Source: Hyalella azteca (Eukaryota; Arthropoda; Malacostraca; Amphipoda; Hyalellidae). From it: 64,000 nt of DNA. This document shows, piece after piece, positions 33,821 to 45,950 of the stretch (position 1 is the stretch's first letter; each line of letters opens with the position of its first letter). The notes below the pieces were generated by a model. That model ran no database searches. It saw only the letters and a program-made list of their open reading frames with translations, and had not been told where the DNA came from. The position numbers and the translations under genes were made by a program. Location of the stretch: the NCBI RefSeq assembly GCF_000764305.2, contig NW_025934536.1:546725-610724 (forward strand), written 5' to 3'.

Positions 33821-36800
33821 AATCTATTGGACCTCCACCGTTGGTTCACAGACGAGATCTACACTGCATGTTTCCTTTCAATTCTTTCATTCACTTTCAT
33901 TCCCGCTTTGCATGATACTTCTTTTGAATTCAAACTTTCATCATTTTGAAAATTCTTAATAACTCTAATAGCCAAACATTGAGAACTAAATTCAATTAAT
34001 GCTATGGCCTAGTCTCTCTTGGAATTTTCTCCATTGAGCGTAAATTTTCGTAGTTAAGAAAATTTTTTTGTCCAGTTCGGCTCGCTCAAGGTCACAGAAG
34101 TGCTTTAGCCTTATGGAATATTGATTCACGAAACGACTTTAAAACTTCAATGTAGTAAAACAAAATCGTATTTTTCGGCATTTCCCTTTAAACCAAAAAA
34201 CACGTTTTAATTTTAATTTCTGCAAATCCAAAATGTTATCAGGGGATCTCAGTATAAGTGACTACCACGGTTGGAGACCGCGAAGCTGGGAGCTGGTGCA
34301 ATCTCTGCGGGAGTGCAGGGACATGTGCAATTCTTCGAGAGTGCAATCCAGATTGGTGCAATAATTCCAATAAAAACATATGCAATACGTACATGCAATG
34401 TTCCTCATATTAGATTGAACCAGAAAAAGTTTCATTGTTTTCGTGGTTCAGTCGATGCAATTCTTAACAGTTAATTGGTTTACACACACGATGCCGATGC
34501 TCTCATTCTTACCGCAAGCTCAATACAAAAAAAAGATTTTGAGTGTAAACACTCAAAAAAATCCTTCACAGACTTGATGCAAGTTTCTATTGCCGTACCT
34601 AGAAAAAATATTTTCAAACGCCGTACTGGAAGCATTCCATTACCTTAATCGGTTAAAATATTAATTACTGTCTATAGTTGTGAATAATGTATTTTACTGT
34701 TACTAATGGAATATACTGTCACGAACGCACCACACATCTGATTTATCATTACTTGAGTAGGTTTTATATTCTAGATTGTGGATAAAGTAATTTTATCCGT
34801 AATATTAGTCATTTTAGGAATATTCCTTATAATTAGAGTGTACTTTAATACTTGTAAATAATTTTATTGGCAAGTCTTTCATGCCCTTGTCAGAATGCAA
34901 CCTACCGATTGATATTCTTGTCGGCTTATCGTAAGTTAAATCACTAACGAGATTGAATATTACTTGAATAAAAGGTTTAAAAATTAATAAGCTAGTGTTG
35001 ATGATCAGTTATTGAGTTTTGTACTTCGTAAGAAACTTTACGCATTTCCATGCTCTTCGTACATTAGTTTCGCACTTCATACAGAACTTCGAAACTTGAT
35101 TTCGCACTTCGTTTCAGTATTTCTGAACCTCGTTCTTTTTATTGTAATAAATCTCACAGCTAGAAAATTGAGAGATCTGTATCCATATACTATTAGTTAA
35201 ATAACAGAAATAATTAATTTTTTGTGCAAATTACGATTTCAAGATTGCGAATTGCGTATTTCAATTTCTCGTGCGCATCACACGTCTCATGTTGCAGCAC
35301 TCCGCTGTTCAATTCCCTTCTCTCATTTACTGAAATGGGGAAAATTTTTTCGTTCCGTTATCTGGCACTCATAGATATATTTTTTTCAAGATTTCATTTC
35401 GTAGTTTGTTTCAAATTTAATTAATTAGCTAGAATTACTATTATCGGCAGCACTGCACCGGCTCCTCCATGTAAATAAGTTCATATTTTTGGCTGTCACT
35501 TGAACTATCGAAACTGAACTTCATAATGATTATTTAATGCATTCAACGTAAAAGATGGAAACCTTATTAAATATTTCAAGTAACCTAAAATCGATTTAAG
35601 CGGAAAATAGCACATGACATTTAAACCTGCTTATTTCATGTTGTAAAGAAATTTCGTCTAAAATGAATGACCAACGCGTGTCATGCTTCCATTTGAATCA
35701 ATAATTCAGAGTCTCGATGTTTAATCTGAAAGCCCTTAATTGAACTCAAAAACTCTAGCCCTTCACTGACGAATAAGTTTACCATTTCAAAGGTACGTAT
35801 ACCATTGTAATAAGTGAAAGAATTCGTCCAGTGTGGAGGTGAAGTGAAATCGGAGAGTCTCTTGCATGCCGTGATTCTGTCAGGTGCCATAATACATTTT
35901 ACGAAGTTTGCCTTAATGTAAACTTTTTATAAGTCTCGGAATTTTAAATTCATTGTTAATTCAAAAGTCTGTCCTGAGGAAGCCTAATTATTAATGACTG
36001 CGAAAGAGAAAATGTAACTGAAAAATTATTATTAAGAGGCATAAATAAATTTTTCATGCCAAACAGAAAAAAGGTTAAAAGAAGTAAGCATATTGACTCA
36101 ACTAACTAGGTTTCTATTCAATTTTAATTAATAATAGTTTAAAGATACATGATCATTCAGCATGGAGGCAAAATTATTTCGATATTGAAAAGTTGAATAA
36201 ATTGTTAAATTTTCAACCTTTGGCCCTAATTTCCAATAATTTCACTTCTGTAATCGAACTCGGAACGTTAAAATTAAAAGAAAAAATCCATCCTAGGATG
36301 TAGTAGATTTGATTCTCAGATGTAACGATTTTGTAACGGCATGGTTTGGATAACGACTTAGTATTTATTGTTTGATTTAATTGAAAGAAAAATGAACAGT
36401 TTAGGTAGAAATAGCATTATGAATATACATTCGGTATACGATAAATAATAACGTATTTTTAAGGCTTAGATTTAGTTAGAAAATGTGAAAAATTAACAAA
36501 AATATGGTTGGAGAAAACACATGTATGTTTGTATAAATATGCACGTAGAATAATTGTAAGGGCGACACCTAAAACAAGGAACTATTAGTTTATATTGTAT
36601 TTAAAATAACGGTTGGATAGAATTGATTCGTTCCAAAAGGGGAGCATTGGCAATCTGATTGGATTAATTAAGATGCCGTAGGCATGCGTAGAAAAAGGGT
36701 AAGAAGACCCAATCAACATTAAAAAACATATGATTATTTATATACTAAATAAATTATAGGGGAAGCTCTTTCATTAGATTATTAAAGAAAGTAATTTCTT

Positions 36801-37167
36801 CTAAGTTATAATGTTCATTATTAAGTGCATTATTGTTAAGATAGGCGCACTCAGGAATAGTCTTAGTTAGTAATTCCATATTCTGACGATTTATTCTACA
36901 GTATATTTCAGAACTGAGTAATTTCCTGCTTGATTTTTTATATTATAAATTTTTAATTATTGTTCTAAATCCTCCGGTAGCAAAAATTAGTAGACATGTT
37001 AATGAAAATTACATAATTATATATAATCGATGAATCCCGGTTAGATATTTCGTATTCACTCATATTTTATGATGTCAATCTAAAGTTTTTTTCCTGTATA
37101 TTTCCTGTATTTTATTTATCGTTTAGGTAAGATTAGTTTGTAAATTTTATTTGTCTTGTTTAGCATC
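33821..37167. other. AT-rich DNA downstream of the zinc-finger gene
   Basis: No recognised coding sequence or array; frames are 62 to 69 codons. A second TGTAAATA is at 34853 and an AATAAA near 34968. Part of it may be transcribed as extended 3' UTR, but nothing in the sequence proves this. Confidence 0.5.
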
Positions 37168-38375
37168 TGTAGGCGTGACAGTCGTCTAGAAATGGATGCT
37201 ATCTAGACAAGTGTACCATCTAGTCTTGTGAGCATATAGTTATGCGTAACATCTAGTCCCGTGTAAAATCTAGGTAGATGTATATCTAGTCATTAGTGCA
37301 TATAGTCATGTCTATTCCTAAACCTTTGTACATATATTCATGAGTGCATCTAGTCATACGCCAATCTAGTCATATGCACATCTCAGCATGTGTACATCTA
37401 GTCATGTGTACATCCAGTCGCGTGTGCTTCTAGTCGAGTGTGCATTGAGTCGTGTGTGCATCTAGTCATGAGTGCATCTAGTCATGTGTACTTCTAGTCC
37501 CGTGCACATTTAGTCATTTGTACATCTAGTCATTTGTACATCTAGTCATATGTACATCTAGTCATGAGTACATCTAGTCATATGTACATCTAGTCATGAG
37601 TACATCTAGTCATGAGTACGTCTAGTCATGGGTATATCTAGTCATGAGTACGTCTAGTCATGAGTACATCTAGTCATGTGTACATGTAGTCACGTGTTCA
37701 TCTAGTCTTGTGTGCATCTAGTCATGTGTGCATCTAGTCATGTGTACATTTAATCATGTGTACATCTAATCATGTGTACTTCTAGTCATGTGTACATCTA
37801 GTCATGTGTACATCTAGTCATGTGTCCATCTAGTCATATGTACATCTAGTCATGTGTACATCTAGTCATGTGTCCATCTAGTCATGTGTACTAGATAGTC
37901 ATATGTCCATCTATCTAGTCATGAGTACATCTAGTCATATGTACATCTGGCCTTGAGTATATCTAGTCTTGAGTAAATCTAGTCTCGAATTCATCTAGTC
38001 ATGATTACATCTAGTCATGTGTACATCTAGTCATTATTACATCTAGTCATGTGTACATCACATCTAGTCATGCGTACATCTAGTCATTTGTACATCTAGT
38101 CACGTGTACATCTAGTCATGTGTACATCTAGTCACGTATACATCTAGTCATGTGTACATCTAGTCTTGAGTACATCTAGTCTTGAGTACATCTAGTCTTG
38201 AGTACATCTAGTCCTGTGTGCATCTAGTCATGTGTACATCAATTCTAGTCATGCGTACATCTAGTCTTGAGTACATCTAGTCCTATTCACATCTAGTCAT
38301 GTGTATATCTAGTCACATGTACCATCTAGTCATGGTGCATCTAGTCGTGCGTATCATCTAATCACGTATTGCGTC
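37168..38375. repeat. 16-bp tandem array, about 1.2 kb
   Basis: The unit is CATCTAGTCATGTGTA, present in some 70 copies. Variation is mostly at the ATGTGTA part (ATGAGTA, ATTTGTA, TTGAGTA, CGTGTA). Each unit carries the 4-bp palindrome CTAG. The middle copies are the most alike and the edges decay, the pattern expected for unequal exchange. Period 16 is not a multiple of three, so no long frame arises. In the + sense most copies contain TGTACATC, one base from the PUF consensus. Confidence 0.97.
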
Positions 38376-41300
38376 TGATCATTCCTACCATTACTTAAGT
38401 CATCCAATCATTTAGTAAAGCAATAATGGGTCTCTTGTAAAAACCAGGCAAGAATATCATCTAATGATTTCTTTATCTAGTTATCATATACTTATTTCAT
38501 CATTTCAGCTAGTTTTTTCATTACTTAGTAATTTTATGTTATAGGTATTATAGATCATAGTTTATTGGTGTTTTCGGAGAGAGGCTTGTAGAATAACTAT
38601 GTCTTGAATATATTTTACCATTATAGTTATTAGAATAGTGGAGCGCTGCAATCAATTATATAATCATAATCATAATCATAATTATATTTATTCTAATTGT
38701 CTGATTAGGTCAATTGCTAGGATTCTTCTTCGTACCTGATAACTATTAGAAAAATTATTCTTCTAGATTTATTTATAAATATTTTTTAAGTCAACAAGAT
38801 TATTTATTCGCTGATTTTCTAGAGGAAATATATTTAACCCTAGATTAAAATAGATTAAGGCTAGTTTATAGTGAAGTGAACGGTTCTAGTCGACACCGTT
38901 ACAAGGCGTGAATGTTCTAGTCATTAATTTTAAGAAAATTCGGGACTATTTGTGTCAGTTTCTTCGATGCTCCTTGAACCGCTCATGCGCAGGCAATGAT
39001 TTCCGAGTCCATTTCTTAGTCGATTTTCGGGTCCGTCTGTTTCGCGTCCGTCTTAAATAAGTGCAAAGTCATTCCAAATTTCCTGTAACTTGTAACTTTG
39101 CGGTCGATATTATTTGCAGACATCCCTTTGTACAGCTTTTCGAATTTTTTCAGTCATCCTCATTTATTACCTCATATGTATTCTCGATTTCGTTAAGTTT
39201 TTCCACAACGTTTTGACGTGAAATTCTTTCGGCCAGATGGCATTTATGTTGTGACTGGCAAAGATATTTTGTCAAGCAGGTTTACCAACGAAAATTTTAT
39301 TTTCAAAGATTTTGTCTTCAGTTATGTTTTGTGCATCAATAAGTGCGTATATTTCGTTAAATCTTCTCGAATAATCAAATTTACGGTTTCTTCTCGACAT
39401 TTATCGTTGGAACCAAGCGAACTCGTCAGACTCGCAATTTCTCTCTTTCTGAAATGGCCTTTCAAAGAGATCAAGTTACCAAGACCGTAGTTTCCGCCCT
39501 GGTGAATTTGAATACCATTATCGTTTAAGAATTCAACATAATAATAGAGATATTGTTATTATGGTGTATACTCCTAGTCATATAAATGATAGTTTAGTTC
39601 TAATTTGCATCAACAAGTGCTCCATTCCAGATTACCGGCAAAACCTGAAGCTATTTCAAAATATGAACTTCTAGCTGCATCTCTATTAGCAATAATCTCC
39701 GCAAAGAACAAATCTTGAAATCATCCTAAAATATTAAAAATCTTTCCGTGATTGAACATTATCAATTATTCATTGTCAATGTATATAGGCTTTAGTTCTA
39801 GAGTTGATACGGTTAATTATGATTTTCCACTATAAGATTTCCACTGCACTTTTTGTTAAATATTTTAGTCTTTATTTAAGCGGTGTGTGGTGCGTTTGTA
39901 CATGTACTAATGTTTTCAGTCAATATTATAGACTCAGGAAATAAAAATTATAGATAGATATCATGAGGTTCAATGATTGTTTGATTTTTGTATTGTAAAA
40001 TATGGTAATGTGTAACGTATCAATGTAAATAACACCAATTATATTAGATACTTTGTGTAAGGTGCGCGAAGTGATTTTTGCTGGATAACAGATCTGATTT
40101 AGTTATAAATATTACTTTTACAAACTTAAAAATTAATTTTCATGAATAATCGAGAACCAATTATAAGGGTGCTTGAAAAAGCGGTTGAATTCAACCAGCT
40201 TCCAGGCCTAACGGCTTCTTCCAATAAAAATAACAACCAAGAACACTTTACACGAGATTATGATTGGTCATCTTGAATTATGCTACATTGATCATTAATG
40301 TAAAATTATGTTCAACAAATTATTTCTATGTAAAATCTTCCCATCAATTTTTTCTATGCAAAATTTTTGTGTCAATTTTGAAATTTGTTGCACCAGTTTC
40401 ACTCGTGTAAGCCTGAACTAAAAGGAAAATTTTGATTATTTGTCGTTTCATGTACATGATTTGTAGGAGGAATAAATTATAGAGTTTTTAATATGTAATT
40501 TGTGTTTGTAATGTTATAATGTTTGAAAATAATGTTCATCCGTATCTTGATTCACTTGTAATTATGTTTAATTAACATATTTCAATATAATATTTTGTGT
40601 GTATGTACATTATTTAGCCTATGATTCTTGTTCATGAATTCCTGATCGCAATATATTTTCTTGAATGTTGGCATTATAAAATTCGATGCCATGAGTTAAG
40701 TGCATTTTTTTATCGTGTATGCAGTTATGTCAAGTTATTTTCAACATTGTTTCATCTATAACTTTTCCTAATAAACAAATTTAAAGCTTCGAAAGAAAAA
40801 TGTCCTGTGACTGAAATATATAAGATGTAAAAGACATTAAATAAACCATCCGAAAGTAATCGATGAGCCACTTTATACGTTTTGAATAATTGCTTGATTA
40901 AAATTGTAACTGAATAATGTAATTGATTTCCGTTATTTTAATAATGCAACCTGATTCAATTTTAATTAATACTGAAACAAAATCTAAGTTTTTCATTTTC
41001 ACTAATTTTTTTTGCCTGAAATTTGTTAATGGGCTGAGAACTTGAAAAATTTTAAACCTGAACTGTTTCGATGGCCACACTGCATATGTGTAGTTATGTA
41101 TTCGTGTATACCGACAGCGTGTATCCATCAGAGTATATGTATGTACATATATAGTTTTAGAATCATATTGATCCTTCATTTACCGAATAAATTTGATAAT
41201 AGAGCATATCAAGAAGAAATTCTCGGGAACTTTGTATAATGGATGTTGACCTCACAAGTGAATCTATACCTCGAATTAACTGTATTATAAATCTAGCCAA

Positions 41301-41865
41301 AATTTTATAATGAGAAATAAATATCTTCATGTTTAGAAAAGTTGTGTCATGTGTACAGTACAGTCTTTGTACATTAAATAAACTTGAGTACAGTTGAAAT
41401 GTAGCAATAGATTTAATGTTGGGTGTTATATCGAGTGTTTGTGTATAAGAAAGTCTTCGTGTTTCGCTGTTCCAAGTCTTTTGTATATATAATTTCGTGT
41501 AGATTATACCAATAAATAAATCATGGAATAATTAATGCGTATTCATTTCCCTATTCATTGCACATGAATTCTCGCTGGAATTCATCAATACTAGGACATA
41601 TATGACCGAACTGTTAATTTTATTCATTAAAATTCAGATCCTCCTATAATGAATACTATACGCGAAAAAGGTGCTGATACAAATGGAAGCATAGGTTTTC
41701 ATACAATTTACTACGATTATTTTTAACCATTACTTTTCTGGAATATTTCGCTTTAAAAAATCCATAAAACAAATTCAAAATGATTTCTCGAATGCTAGGC
41801 TGAAAATTAATTTGATTTAAATCGCGCGAATCAATCTTCAGGAGACCAAAAAATTAGATCGTGAC
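38376..41865. other. AT-rich DNA with clustered poly(A) signals
   Basis: No recognised gene. AATAAA occurs at 41377-41382, 41511-41516 and 41515-41520, with others near 40770 and 40835, and T/GT-rich words such as TTGTGTGTATGTACATTATT precede them. The composition resembles 3' UTR, which could belong to a long form of the gene at 30 kb or to an unseen transcript. Frames such as 39218-39490 are unrecognised. Confidence 0.4.
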
Positions 41866-42178
41866 ATAAATCGTGAAAATCGCGAAGTGAATCGTGTAAA
41901 CCGCGAAGTAACTAGCGCAGACCGCGAAGGATATCGTGCAGACCGCGAGGTTAATCGTGAAGATCGCGAGTTAAATCGTGAAGATCGCGAGGTAACTAGC
42001 GCAGACCGTAAGGTAAATCGTGTAGACCGCGAGGTAAATCGTGTAGACCGCGAGGTAAAAAGCGTAAATCGCGAGGTAAATCGAACTAGCGCAGACCGTA
42101 AGGTAAATCGTGTAGACCGCGAGGTAAATCGTGTAGACCGCGAGGTAAAAAGCGTAAATCGCGAGGTAAATCGCGCAT
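41866..42178. repeat. 21-bp tandem array with a 90-bp higher-order duplication
   Basis: The unit is AATCGTGTAGACCGCGAGGT plus A. A block starting AACTAGCGCAGACCGTAAGG occurs at 41994 and again at 42084, showing that about 90 bp (four units) was duplicated as one piece. The + frame 41887-42186 reads a charged heptad (NRVDREV) and the - frame a hydrophobic one (YLAVYTI). Both follow from a period divisible by three. No start context, signal or homology supports a gene. Confidence 0.93.
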
Positions 42179-42780
42179 TGTGGTAAATGTGGTAAATTGT
42201 AAACGAAAATTATGTTGTCTGAGAGAGGAAAATCTATAGCCAAGAGATAAGGAGTGATCACAAACACAAAGTAAATACGATTGTTAGTTTATCATAAGAA
42301 AAGCGAGCCTAGCGAATTCGATGCCTCATATTCTGATGAACTTCGGCGAGATCTCCTTGAAACGGAATGAAACTATCTGGAACAAAGCGGAAAAGTTTAA
42401 GGACAACGTAATAAAGAATTATACCAACATTAATTCAAAAATTTTCCTGCAAGTGGAAACCCCATTGAGGTGAAAACATCAACTTAGCAAAACCGTTTTG
42501 GTTAGAAACGTTAAAACCAAGTATTTTAAAAATATACATATTGACTGCATGGAAGAATGGAAACTCCACACGTTAGTAAATTCTCTGTCAGTAGTGGCAA
42601 GACCCGATCATATTAAGTTCAATGTCGCAAGTGTTTGCACAGCTTGAAAGCCTTAGATTATTCTTGATATCATAGATGCAGTTCAAAATTTATCACACGT
42701 AATTACAACGTTCTGCCGTCATTGCTTCTGATATATGCTTTTATGTTATTATGATGAATAGTGATCATTTGAAATGAAAA
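42179..42780. other. Intergenic DNA, nothing recognised
   Basis: AT-rich sequence with no array and no frame of note. Confidence 0.6.
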
Positions 42781-42946
42781 CACGTCGGATAGTGAAGAGG
42801 AACAAGTGTAACGCACACACGTCTGATAGTGAAGAGGAACATGTATAGCGCACACACGTTTGATAGTGAAGAGGAACATGTATAGCGCACACACGTTTGA
42901 TAATGAAGAGGAACATGTATAGCGCACACACGTTTGATAATGAAGA
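42781..42946. repeat. 37-bp tandem array, about 4.5 copies
   Basis: Copies start at 42781, 42818, 42855, 42892 and 42929 with CACGTYTGATARTGAAGAGG followed by AACATGTATAGCGCACA. Copies 3 and 4 are almost identical. There are no spacers between units. Confidence 0.96.
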
Positions 42947-45692
42947 TTACTGTATAATGTCATGGTAAAATTATGCAGCCTAATAAGGATTAAAATATCA
43001 AAAACATATTTTGGTAAAAACATTTCATTAAAAGCGAGACGAATAGGCATATAAAATGAATCATCTGAAAACGAGTTATAGTAAACCCTTTTTTTTAACA
43101 CACCGATTTTACAATTTATTCAAAACGCCTAGCAAAATTAGGCTCATGAAAAGCTACAGTTTACAATACCTTAGTTTAAAACAGTAGAGAGCAGCCAATT
43201 GAGGAAATTTCATTTGGAAATTTGAAGAATTTTCTACCAGAACATATTTATTCGAGGACGTGTGAAAAACTTTCCAAATTTCTTAACTGGTACCTAGCAG
43301 TCGAGTCGCTTCACTATATAATTAATCGACCAGCAGTCGGGTACCGATTGTGAGTATTTAACCCTCTACCGCCTGACATGAGTAACCGGAACAATATTGT
43401 CACGCGCCTACTTCCCAAAAAGGATACGTTCTAGTGAGCGCAAAATGACTTGCACTGATGGTTGCCGCCACGTACGACAACTTTAAAATGTTCTCTGTTA
43501 CGTACAAACGTCCTCAGGTTGCTACACTTAATAGTTTACGTATAATTTAAGTTTACAGTTATGTTCCCGGAGAGTGACATCCAGTGGTAGAGGGTTTATT
43601 TGTGGAAGCGAAGTGAGTTTAATAACCAATTATTAATCAAACATGCGTGAACTGTGCTGCGGTTGCATTGACTATATATCTGGTGCAGGGTTTCCACATA
43701 TGTTTGGAAACGATCGTGTAATGCAGCGAGCGAGCTCCATATGTAAATAATATTTATTGTTAGATGGGAAATCTCGAGGAAATTAATCACTATTAAATTC
43801 TAATTCATGAACTTGAACGATCATAATTAATGTGAAGATTATTCTAGGTTGCATATGTTGTCTCGCCAGTACGTCAGACTGGAGATTCAACTCTAGTCTG
43901 ATCCAATATATTTTAACTGATATAATTAGACTAGCAACGAGCCAACATGAACAAGTGTTGGTGCCAGCCAATGAACACTTATAATCACGCACTATCAATC
44001 GACAACATCTGCCATGAATACAAATTCAGTCAAATTTTAGTCAAGGAGTGTGCGATATACGAATATTCCAGGATAAACCGCTCCTAAAATTAAAACGTTT
44101 ATATCCTTTATTGATTCACATTATTGGAACCGAATTTTATTGGACCTTTAAAGTAAATGGAAAATATCGACAACCACTTTTTGGACGATTATTGATCATC
44201 TTTATCCGATTCACTAATTGTTTCGATAGGAAAATGTGTAAAAGATTCCGTAAATTTTAGTTAGAGACAGCATCACAATTGGGAGAACTGTTCTACAGAC
44301 GAAGCTAAGCAGCAAGCTGATGCGAATTTTTAACAGGGATTGACTTGAACTGCTAATAGCTACGTATAAATCAGTGTTCGACTGAATTTTTGATGGAGAT
44401 TTGTTTAAATTTGCAATGACGGAATTTTAGTTGTTGAGGGCATAGTAGATCGAATATCATTCATGCATGCAGGGAGCGAAAACTAGCTGTATAATATCGT
44501 ATTTAATAAGCTGTTGATAGAAACGAGTCAAAACTTGCACCCTGAAATATGTTCAGATGCATTTTTATAACGTTAATTACACGATAAGGAAGACATGCGG
44601 ATTTCTCAGTCTCAGTGCAATGCACCCATGCTGCAGATCTATCATATTTGAAATATAAACCAAACATTTGCAGTCATAATAAAGATCAGAACTGCTCTCT
44701 TCACCATTTTTCGAACGTCGACAAAATACGTGCAATTTAGTGTGTGAGATTACACTTTTAGCTAAGAATCAATGTTTAACGGGTACACAACTCGCTGCAC
44801 ACTTGTGAGAAGTTATACATTTTACTTTGTCAAATGTGCGGTACTCAACGCGATCGAGAAGCAATTACATTCGTATCATTGATACGTTCAAGTGTCAAAC
44901 CATCATTTTTTCCAACTTAGGGTACAAGCAAATATAATCGCCACTAGACATTTAGTTCAGGTCCAGATATGTTGTTGACTTGAAACTAACAACGTCGTTA
45001 ACAGCAAGTTTTGAGCTTGTTGGATGTCAATACTTATGTTGATTTTTGGTATGTGCTGATGCCGGTAGCTCTTCAATTAATAATACTCGCAACATGAGTG
45101 CCAGACCTCTTAAAATGCCTATAAAACTTATCATTTTCGAAAAAAAAAACACCGCAATGGAAACGATCTCAAATGCCGGCAAATGCCAAAAACCTGCGAT
45201 GATACGATGATAGTAAAAGAGAACGGCTAATGCTTTAGCCTGTCTTGTAGACTTGTAGTTATGTAAGTTACAATTTCGTACCAAACCCAAAAAATTATCA
45301 TTTACGCAGCCACCTTCATACATGATTAGGTTGCTGTTGCGTTCATGCTTCTCTTGGAATTTTCATAACTTTTTTTTAAATTTACCATACCTAGCGTATC
45401 CCTGTTCTTATAATTCAGTTGTATACGATTTGTTTTATGAACACAAACGTATTTAAGAACAAAAATAAGAGTCTTTTTTGTAATTGCATATAGAAGCGAC
45501 AGCATTCTTGAAAGCATATATAGGAGGTGAAAATACCATATAAAATACCGGGTTTTCCAGCTACAATCCCAAATACATCAATAAATTGGGAGACATTCGT
45601 ATGTTGCTCTTTTCTGATATAGACGATCAAATTGCACATAATCTAGGAACCACATGACAGGTTCCCAAGAATTTCGCGTCATGCTGTGCCCC
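42947..45692. other. Intergenic AT-rich DNA, no supported gene
   Basis: Several chance frames (43783-43998 -, 44048-44260 +, 45027-45323 -) match no family I know. No arrays or RNA genes are seen. Confidence 0.6.
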
Positions 45693-45950
45693 AAGCCTGC
45701 ACCAGCATCGTCATACGATGCCTCAAGCCTGCACCAGCATCGTCATGCGATGCCCCAAAAAGCCTGCACCAGCATCATGCGGTGCCCCAAGCCTGCACCA
45801 GCATCGTCATACGGTGTCCTAAGCCTGCACCAGCATCATGCGGTGCCCCAAGCCTGCACCAGCATCATCATACGGTGTCCTAAGCCTGCACCAGCATCGT
45901 CATACGGTGTCCTAAGCCTGCACCAGCATCGTCATGCGGTGCTTCACTTA
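45693..45950. repeat. 32-bp tandem array, eight copies of variable length
   Basis: AAGCCTGCACCAGCATCRTC recurs at 45693, 45725, 45760, 45789, 45821, 45850, 45882 and 45914. Spacings are 32, 35, 29, 32, 29, 32 and 32. The 29-bp units lack a CATCGT/CATCAT triplet and the 35-bp unit has extra As. These 3-bp steps keep frames open on the + strand (45654-45986), which is not taken as a gene. Confidence 0.95.
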
